DNA of 10,592 nt, from assembly GCA_946886325.1 (NCBI GenBank), contig CAMPIK010000042.1, positions 1 through 10,592 of the forward strand, in the 5' to 3' direction. The DNA is from an uncultured Shinella sp. (GTDB lineage Bacteria; Pseudomonadota; Alphaproteobacteria; Rhizobiales; Rhizobiaceae). A program made the position numbers and the translations under genes. Under the pieces are notes generated by a model. The model worked only from the letters and a program-made list of their open reading frames with translations. It did not search any database and was not told the origin of the DNA. Below are positions 6,191 through 10,592 of this stretch, in pieces (position 1 is the stretch's first letter; every line of letters starts with the position of its first letter).

Positions 6191-7788
6191 GGGAAAAATC
6201 CCTGCATGAACCAGCGCGGCCGATCATCCGTCTTGTAGCTTCCTTTCCGGTAGAGCCAGAAGCGGCGCCCGTTCGTATCCTCCACGCGGAAATAGTCCCG
6301 ATCATCGGCTCCTTCCGCCTGTTGCGACCACCATTCCGTCGAGATGCGCTCCGGACCCTCGGCGCTGCGGATCTGGTAGCGGGCCTTTCGCCAGAAGAAG
6401 ACGCGCGGCGGGCCTTCCGGGACCTCCGCCATGACGACGTCGAGCGGCTCGGCCCGGTCCAGCAGCCGGACGGGCCGGTCGCAGGGATAGGGCAGTGAGG
6501 CCGGTGGCGGAAGGGCTGCGAAAGCGGCGACGTCGTCCAGCGGCCTGACATCGCAGGCCTGTTCGGGACTGTGGCGTTCGGCAAGATGCAGGTGGAAAAG
6601 ATGGTCGGCACCGAGCCGCGCCTCCACGCGGTCGACGAAGGCGGCAAGCGACTGGCTGGACCGCGCCCGGCTGGAAAAATCCTCCTGCACCGCATCGAAC
6701 CGGTCAACGCGGAGTGCTGCAAGCCGCAGCATCTCGAAACCGTATCCGGCATCGATATCGTCCATGACGGCGGCGAAACGATCGCGATAGAGCGCGGCAA
6801 CCTTGCCGGCCGCGCGAAGCGGGAGCGAGGAGCGCGCCCTCAGCCGGAACATGCGCCCGTCCACGCGGAAGAGGCGAAGCTCGAACAGGCGCCCGCCTTC
6901 TTCCTTTCGTTCGAGCAGTGCCTGCAGGTCCCCGGCAAGCTCCCCGACCACGCTTAGCAGGGCGTCTTCCTCGCGGACCGGCTCCAGCAGTTGTCGTTCG
7001 GAGACGGCTGCCGGCACGGGCAGGCGCGGCGAGATCGGCTCGTCCTCGCGGCCGAGCGCCTGGTCGAGCCGTTGCAGCAGCAGGGGGCCGAAGCGATGGG
7101 CGAGCGGCGCGCGCGGGGCATCCAGCAGGTCGCCCACCCGCTTCAGTCCGACGCGCCGCAGCACCTCGGCCGTCTCGTCCGGCAGGCGCAGGGCCTCGAC
7201 CGGCAGAGGTGCCAGGATTTCGGCGGCGGCCCAGACCGGGATCGTCGCGGGCAGGCCATGGCGGGCGGCCGCCCAGGAGAGGCCGACGGTCGGCGACAGG
7301 GCGCCGCGGGCCTCCATTCCGAGGCCGCGCAGGCGAAGCAGGAGATCCTCGAGGAGCGCCGCCTCGCCGCCATGGAGATGCGCGCAGCCCGTTATGTCGA
7401 GAAGAAGCCCGTCCTCGCCATCCAGCGCGACGAGGGGCGTGTAGCGGTCGCACCAGTCGGCCAGTCGCGCCAGCAGCGCACGGTCGCCATCGGGATCGGA
7501 GGGAAACACCTCGAGGTCCGGACAGATCGCGCGCGCTTCCGCCAGGCCCTGGCCTTTCCGGAGACTGCCCGCCCGCGCGTTCGGATCGAGGGCGACGAGA
7601 CGGGTGGTGTTGTTGACCGTATCGACGAAGGCGAAAGGCGCATGGTCAGGACGCCCGCGGCAGAGCCAGGAGAGGCCCCATCTCCGCCGGGCCACGCGGT
7701 CGGCGGGCAGATAGGGGAAATGGATCGACAGGATGCGCTGGTGCAAGGGACGGCGTGTCGTCGATGACGGGGAGGAAACGGCTTTCAT
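6187..7788 (-). CDS. imuB: ImuB, catalytically inactive Y-family-like mutasome scaffold, 533 aa
   Basis: ImuB resembles Y-family polymerases but acts as a hub that links DnaE2, ImuA and the sliding clamp. The N-terminus [14 protein letters not shown] (18-31) has H23 where active enzymes carry the first metal-binding Asp. The second catalytic region reads [16 protein letters not shown] (123-138) instead of the usual SIDE motif. A helix-hairpin-helix region is near 200-225 and a little-finger-like region at about 265-370. A C-terminal domain rich in aromatic residues (about 455-533, with [34 protein letters not shown]) matches the tail typical of ImuB (DUF6504-like). The ATG at 7788 is chosen because GGAGTGGA lies 6 nt upstream. 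A TTG at 7746, nearer the conserved start, lacks a ribosome site. Codons upstream of 7788 are shadow of imuA. It overlaps imuA by 143 nt and dnaE2 by 4 nt. Confidence 0.93.
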   Translation of the reverse strand: MKAVSSPSSTTRRPLHQRILSIHFPYLPADRVARRRWGLSWLCRGRPDHAPFAFVDTVNNTTRLVALDPNARAGSLRKGQGLAEARAICPDLEVFPSDPDGDRALLARLADWCDRYTPLVALDGEDGLLLDITGCAHLHGGEAALLEDLLLRLRGLGMEARGALSPTVGLSWAAARHGLPATIPVWAAAEILAPLPVEALRLPDETAEVLRRVGLKRVGDLLDAPRAPLAHRFGPLLLQRLDQALGREDEPISPRLPVPAAVSERQLLEPVREEDALLSVVGELAGDLQALLERKEEGGRLFELRLFRVDGRMFRLRARSSLPLRAAGKVAALYRDRFAAVMDDIDAGYGFEMLRLAALRVDRFDAVQEDFSSRARSSQSLAAFVDRVEARLGADHLFHLHLAERHSPEQACDVRPLDDVAAFAALPPPASLPYPCDRPVRLLDRAEPLDVVMAEVPEGPPRVFFWRKARYQIRSAEGPERISTEWWSQQAEGADDRDYFRVEDTNGRRFWLYRKGSYKTDDRPRWFMQGFFP

Positions 7789-8572
7789 CGGAATTCCACT
7801 CCAGAAGGAGATTGAAGGGAGGGGCGCCGCGCAGCTTTTCGAGCGTGACGCTGAAAACGGGATTGCCGAGGCTTCCGGCGAGGCGCGTGCCGTCGGGCAG
7901 GGGGCGCTGGCGGGCGGGAGCGGGATCGATGCGGAAGCGGACGATCGCGCTGCTTGCCTCTTCGGCGCCGGCCTGCCGGAAGATGAGAAGCGGCACGCCG
8001 GCGGCGCGGGCCCGCACATGCAGACGCCGGCTTTCGGCAAGGGCAAGTCCTTTCGGATTGCCGCGAATTTCCAGGATGACGCCCGAGAGGAACGAGCCGG
8101 CGAGCGCGGTTTCGGCAATCCACAACACGTCGGCGAGGTTCGGGGCGGTGCCGAGAACCAGGTCGCTCGCGCCAAATCCGAACGGGGCGAGGCCGGGACC
8201 GTAGAGATGACCCGCCTCCTTCAGCGCATCGGCCTGGGTGATCCAGAGAAGCGGCGGCCCCGCCATGCCGCTTTCCCGTCGCGCCGTGTGAAAGAGGGAC
8301 GAGAGGGCCAGCAGGAATCCGGTCGCGACCCCGCTGTCGCGGGTTTCGCCGTGGCGGATTTCCATAAGGCCCGCGGCCGGCAGGCCGCCGCCGAGGCGGG
8401 TGTCGATCTCGGGCACGCCCAGCGGCACAGGCAGGCGTCGCTCTCCGGCCGGCGCAAAGGCATCGTCGCGCGGCAGGGCCGCAAGCACGCCTGATGCCGT
8501 CCGGGTTTCGATCCGGCCGATGGTTTCGCGCAGCGCGGACACGGTTTGCCGTTTCACGGCAGTGTCGGCCAT
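7646..8572 (-). CDS. imuA: ImuA, RecA-like mutasome protein, 308 aa
   Basis: ImuA is the first gene of the SOS-induced imuA-imuB-dnaE2 cassette and is thought to join ImuB and DnaE2 in translesion synthesis. The RecA-like region begins at LGVPEIDTRLGGGLPAAGLMEI (51-72), as in RecA before its P-loop. The next stretch, HGETRDSGVA (74-83), has no GxxxxGKT and no lysine, so ATP binding in the RecA manner is unlikely. Further family landmarks are LLWI (108-111), LYGPGLAPFG (123-132) and GVILEIRG (164-171). Two starts are possible. The ATG at 8572 has AAGGA ending 9 nt upstream, whereas the ATG at 8581 directly abuts that sequence, so 8572 is preferred. The last 45 or so residues are proline-rich and overlap imuB in another frame, so they may be unconserved. 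A LexA box lies 20 bp upstream. Confidence 0.9.
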   Translation of the reverse strand: MADTAVKRQTVSALRETIGRIETRTASGVLAALPRDDAFAPAGERRLPVPLGVPEIDTRLGGGLPAAGLMEIRHGETRDSGVATGFLLALSSLFHTARRESGMAGPPLLWITQADALKEAGHLYGPGLAPFGFGASDLVLGTAPNLADVLWIAETALAGSFLSGVILEIRGNPKGLALAESRRLHVRARAAGVPLLIFRQAGAEEASSAIVRFRIDPAPARQRPLPDGTRLAGSLGNPVFSVTLEKLRGAPPFNLLLEWNSDESRFLPVIDDTPSLAPAHPVDPFPLSARRPRGPAEMGPLLALPRAS

Positions 8573-8592
8573 GACGGTCATTCCTTCAATTT

Positions 8593-8607
8593 GTTCTCTT
8601 TATGTTC
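8593..8607 (-). promoter_or_regulatory. LexA (SOS) box upstream of imuA
   Basis: GAACATAAAGAGAAC on the minus strand fits the direct-repeat SOS box GAAC-N7-GAAC known for Rhizobiales and other alphaproteobacteria. It ends 20 bp before the imuA start, where LexA would block transcription of the operon. A TTGACT at 8639-8634 could be the -35, but I see no -10 at proper spacing. Confidence 0.85.
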
Positions 8608-8737
8608 TTATGGATTCCAGAGGCGGGCGAAAGAGTCAACAGGGATTTTTATGAATTTATTCCTGCCGTGCCGTCCGCAGAATTCGTTACTCGAAAAAGC
8701 CGTGCCAAATCGTTATATGATGGGCAAAGGAGAATTC

Positions 8738-9172
8738 ATGGCCCGCATAGACCAGAGCGAAGATTGGCAGAACCGCCACGCGCCGACGATCAGCACGTTC
8801 GAGTCGCTGGCGCTGGAAGCCTATGGCCATCTTCCCGACGAATTCCGGTCGCTGACCGGCAATCTCATCATCGAGATCGCGGAATTTCCGAGCGACGATG
8901 TCTTCGAGGACATGGCGCTGGAGACGCCCTTCGACCTGCTCGGCCTTTTCGAGGGGCGCGGCATCAGCGAGCGTTTCACCGTCGAGACCGGCGAGATGCC
9001 CAACCGGATCACGCTCTATCGCCGCCCGATCCTCGATTACTGGGCGGAAAACGAGGAAACCCTGGGCGATATCATCACCCATGTGCTGATCCACGAGATC
9101 GGCCACCATTTCGGCCTGTCGGACGACGACATGGAGCGCATCGAGGCGAGCGCGGAGATGGCGGCGGGCTGA
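8738..9172 (+). CDS. Small HEIGH-type metallopeptidase family protein, 144 aa
   Basis: The C-terminal part carries HVLIHEIGHHFGLSDDDME, with the HExxH zinc-binding signature at 119-123 and acidic residues D129-D131 that may complete the site. This is the pattern of the short zincin-like family (PF06262-type, formerly DUF1025) found widely in bacteria. Substrate and role are unknown. The middle part (GNLIIEIAEFPSDD, FDLLGLFEG, ITLYRRPILDYW) also fits the family. No signal peptide or membrane segment is seen, so it is probably cytoplasmic. The frame is open upstream to 8546, but AAGGAG at 8727-8732 lies 5 nt before the ATG at 8738. Another ATG at 8720 would put that ribosome site inside the gene. 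It is divergent from imuA across 165 nt and convergent with the ABC-F gene, only 21 nt away. No terminator is visible. Confidence 0.85.
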   Translation: MARIDQSEDWQNRHAPTISTFESLALEAYGHLPDEFRSLTGNLIIEIAEFPSDDVFEDMALETPFDLLGLFEGRGISERFTVETGEMPNRITLYRRPILDYWAENEETLGDIITHVLIHEIGHHFGLSDDDMERIEASAEMAAG

Positions 9173-9193
9173 CGGCCAGCGCCATCAGGCCGC

Positions 9194-10592
9194 TCAGCCT
9201 TCCAGTTCCTCGCGCAGCATCTCGAGTTCCAGCCACTCCTCCTCCATGCGGGCAAGGCCTGCGCGCAGCTTTTCGGTCTCGGCGGCCAGCCGGTTGAAGG
9301 TGGCGGGGTCCTTCGAGAAGAGCGCCGGGTCGGCCATTTTTTCTTCCCGCAGCGCGATTTCGGCCTCGGCCTTCGCCATCTCCTTCGGCAGGGTCTCCAG
9401 CGCGAATTTCTGCTTGTAGGAAAGTTTTCCCTTGTTCTTCTGGCCGGCTTCGGCCTGGGGCGTTGCCTCCTGCGTCCTCGCCTTCTCGGCCCTTTCCGTC
9501 TTCCGGCGCTCCTCCTCGGCGCCGCGGCGCTGCGTCATCATGTCGGAATAGCCGCCGGCATATTCGATCCAGCGGCCGTCGGGGGCGGCGGGATTGGCCG
9601 GCGCGATGGTGGAGGTGACGGTGCGGTCGAGGAAATCGCGGTCGTGGCTGACGAGGATGACGGTGCCCTGGAAGCCGGACACGATCTCCTGCAGCAGGTC
9701 GAGCGTCTCGATGTCGAGGTCGTTGGTCGGCTCGTCGAGGATCAAGAGGTTCGTCGGGCGCGACAGGATGCGCGCCAGCATCAGCCGGGCGCGCTCGCCG
9801 CCGGAGAGATTGCGGATCGGGGTGCGGGCCTGCTCGGGCTGGAAGAGGAATTCCTTCATGTAGCCGGTGACATGGCGCTGCTCGCCGTTGACGAGCAGCG
9901 TCTCGCCGCGTCCGTCGGTCAGGTAATGGGCGAGCGTGTCGTCGAGGTTCAGGTCCTCGCGGCGCTGGTCGAGCGTGGCGATCTCGAGATTGGTGCCGAG
10001 CTTCACCGTGCCGGAATCCGGCGCGAGCTCGCCGGTCAGCATCTTCAGAAGCGTCGTCTTGCCGGCGCCGTTCGGGCCGACGAGGCCGATGCAGTCGCCG
10101 CGGTGGACGCGCAGCGAAAACGGCGCGACGATCACGCGCTCGCCATAGCTCTTGGCGATCTTCTCCGCCTCGATGACGAGCTTGCCGGAGTCCTGCGCGT
10201 CCGACAGCGTCGCCTGCACGGAGCCCTGCGGTCCCTTGTGGCCGCGGTGGCGGGAGCGCATGTCGTGAAGCTCGCCGAGACGGCGCATGTTGCGCTTGCG
10301 TCTCGCCGTCACGCCGTAGCGCAGCCAGTGTTCCTCGCGCTCGATCGCCTTGCCGAGCTTGTGCTGCTCCAGTTCCTCGGCCTCCAGCACCTCGTCGCGC
10401 CAGGCCTCGAAATGGGCAAAGCCGCGGTTAAGCCGGCGCGACTGGCCGCGGTCGAGCCAGACGGTGGCGTTCGAGACCTTTTCGAGGAAACGCCGGTCGT
10501 GCGAGATGACGACGAGGGCCGAGCGGCTCGAGGCGAGTTCGCCTTCCAGCCATTCGATGGTGGGGAGATCGAGATGATTGGTCGGCTCGTCG
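9194..10592 (-). CDS. uup: ABC-F ATPase, Uup type, C-terminal part (5' end beyond window)
   Basis: ABC-F proteins are soluble tandem ATPases without membrane domains that act on ribosomes or on nucleic acid; Uup is tied to translation or ribosome assembly and to DNA branch stability. The frame runs unbroken from the window edge, giving 465 residues. The first in view is the Walker B of the first ATPase domain (DEPTNHLDLPT) with its SHDRRF switch. Then come the charged inter-domain linker (about 10250-10400) and the complete second domain: Walker A GPNGAGKT (10055-10078), signature LSGGERARL (9782-9808), Walker B LLILDE (9731-9748) and SHDRDF (about 9649). A lysine- and glutamate-rich stretch leads into KLSYKQKFALETLP and a C-terminal coiled coil, which favours Uup over EttA or YheS types. 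A GTG at 10390 inside the linker is not the real start, since conserved sequence continues upstream. Confidence 0.9.
   Translation of the reverse strand, partial: DEPTNHLDLPTIEWLEGELASSRSALVVISHDRRFLEKVSNATVWLDRGQSRRLNRGFAHFEAWRDEVLEAEELEQHKLGKAIEREEHWLRYGVTARRKRNMRRLGELHDMRSRHRGHKGPQGSVQATLSDAQDSGKLVIEAEKIAKSYGERVIVAPFSLRVHRGDCIGLVGPNGAGKTTLLKMLTGELAPDSGTVKLGTNLEIATLDQRREDLNLDDTLAHYLTDGRGETLLVNGEQRHVTGYMKEFLFQPEQARTPIRNLSGGERARLMLARILSRPTNLLILDEPTNDLDIETLDLLQEIVSGFQGTVILVSHDRDFLDRTVTSTIAPANPAAPDGRWIEYAGGYSDMMTQRRGAEEERRKTERAEKARTQEATPQAEAGQKNKGKLSYKQKFALETLPKEMAKAEAEIALREEKMADPALFSKDPATFNRLAAETEKLRAGLARMEEEWLELEMLREELEG

Noticed and set aside
2768..6238. Unbroken 1156-codon plus-strand frame lying antisense to dnaE2
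   Set aside because: Its length is striking, but it mirrors a high-GC gene whose codon use removes stops on the opposite strand. The translation has no recognisable domain, is rich in H, R and A, and lacks a ribosome site, while the minus strand encodes a complete DnaE2.
6704..7616. Several overlapping frames rich in Arg, Pro and Ala on both strands
   Set aside because: Their composition is typical of wrong-frame reading of GC-rich DNA, and they all lie inside imuB.
7789..8175. Upstream extension of imuB to a 662-codon frame
   Set aside because: The added 129 residues overlap the body of imuA in another frame and lack ImuB character; conserved ImuB sequence begins after 7788.
8546..8737. 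Upstream extension of the metallopeptidase frame
   Set aside because: It crosses the LexA box and the imuA start, lacks family sequence, and a good ribosome site supports the start at 8738.
1..10592. tRNA, rRNA, CRISPR arrays, insertion sequences, attachment sites
   Set aside because: I saw no cloverleaf, no spaced identical repeats, no transposase and no flanking direct repeats. The only repeat array is the RTX coding repeat.

Overview
The window looks like chromosomal DNA of a high-GC alphaproteobacterium of the Rhizobiales (Rhizobium, Sinorhizobium/Ensifer or Agrobacterium type). The grounds are the gene families, a GAAC-N7-GAAC SOS box in the alphaproteobacterial direct-repeat form, and an Irr-type (ICE) palindrome upstream of bacterioferritin genes. 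These are family-level judgements from reading the sequence; no database search was run.

Layout, left to right. (1) 1-955, minus: the N-terminal 318 residues of a secreted RTX-type calcium-binding repeat protein, cut by the window edge. (2) 956-1297: a 342-nt gene-free stretch holding the RTX leader (hairpin, U6 run, ribosome site) and an unexplained 14-bp palindrome. (3) 1298-1711, plus: a small DUF3830 cyclophilin-like protein, converging on the iron genes across a shared hairpin terminator at 1729-1753. (4) 1784-2546, minus: bfd and bfr, overlapping by 35 nt. bfr appears to start at a TTG codon inside bfd. A sigma70-like promoter and an Irr-type box lie upstream. (5) 2837-8572, minus: the SOS mutagenesis operon imuA-imuB-dnaE2 (ImuABC mutasome), with long or GTGA overlaps between genes, a LexA box 20 bp before imuA, and a probable terminator after dnaE2. 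(6) 8738-9172, plus: a small HEIGH metallopeptidase-family protein, divergent from imuA. (7) 9194-10592, minus: the C-terminal 465 residues of an Uup-type ABC-F ATPase, cut at its 5' end by the window edge.

How the genes work together. ImuA, ImuB and DnaE2 are expected to act together after DNA damage. DnaE2 is the catalytically intact error-prone polymerase, ImuB a Y-family-like scaffold without catalytic carboxylates, and ImuA a RecA-like partner with a degenerate P-loop. Bfr stores iron and Bfd helps release it, so their overlap and shared iron-responsive control make sense. The other genes have no evident link to these two modules.

I did not find a convincing new multi-gene system. The points most worth a second look are: the TTG start of bfr, supported by exact agreement with E. 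coli Bfr residue numbering; two overlapping inverted repeats upstream of bfd; a possible shift of the clamp-binding motif from ImuB to DnaE2; the dead-looking PHP metal site in DnaE2; and the 143-nt imuA/imuB overlap.
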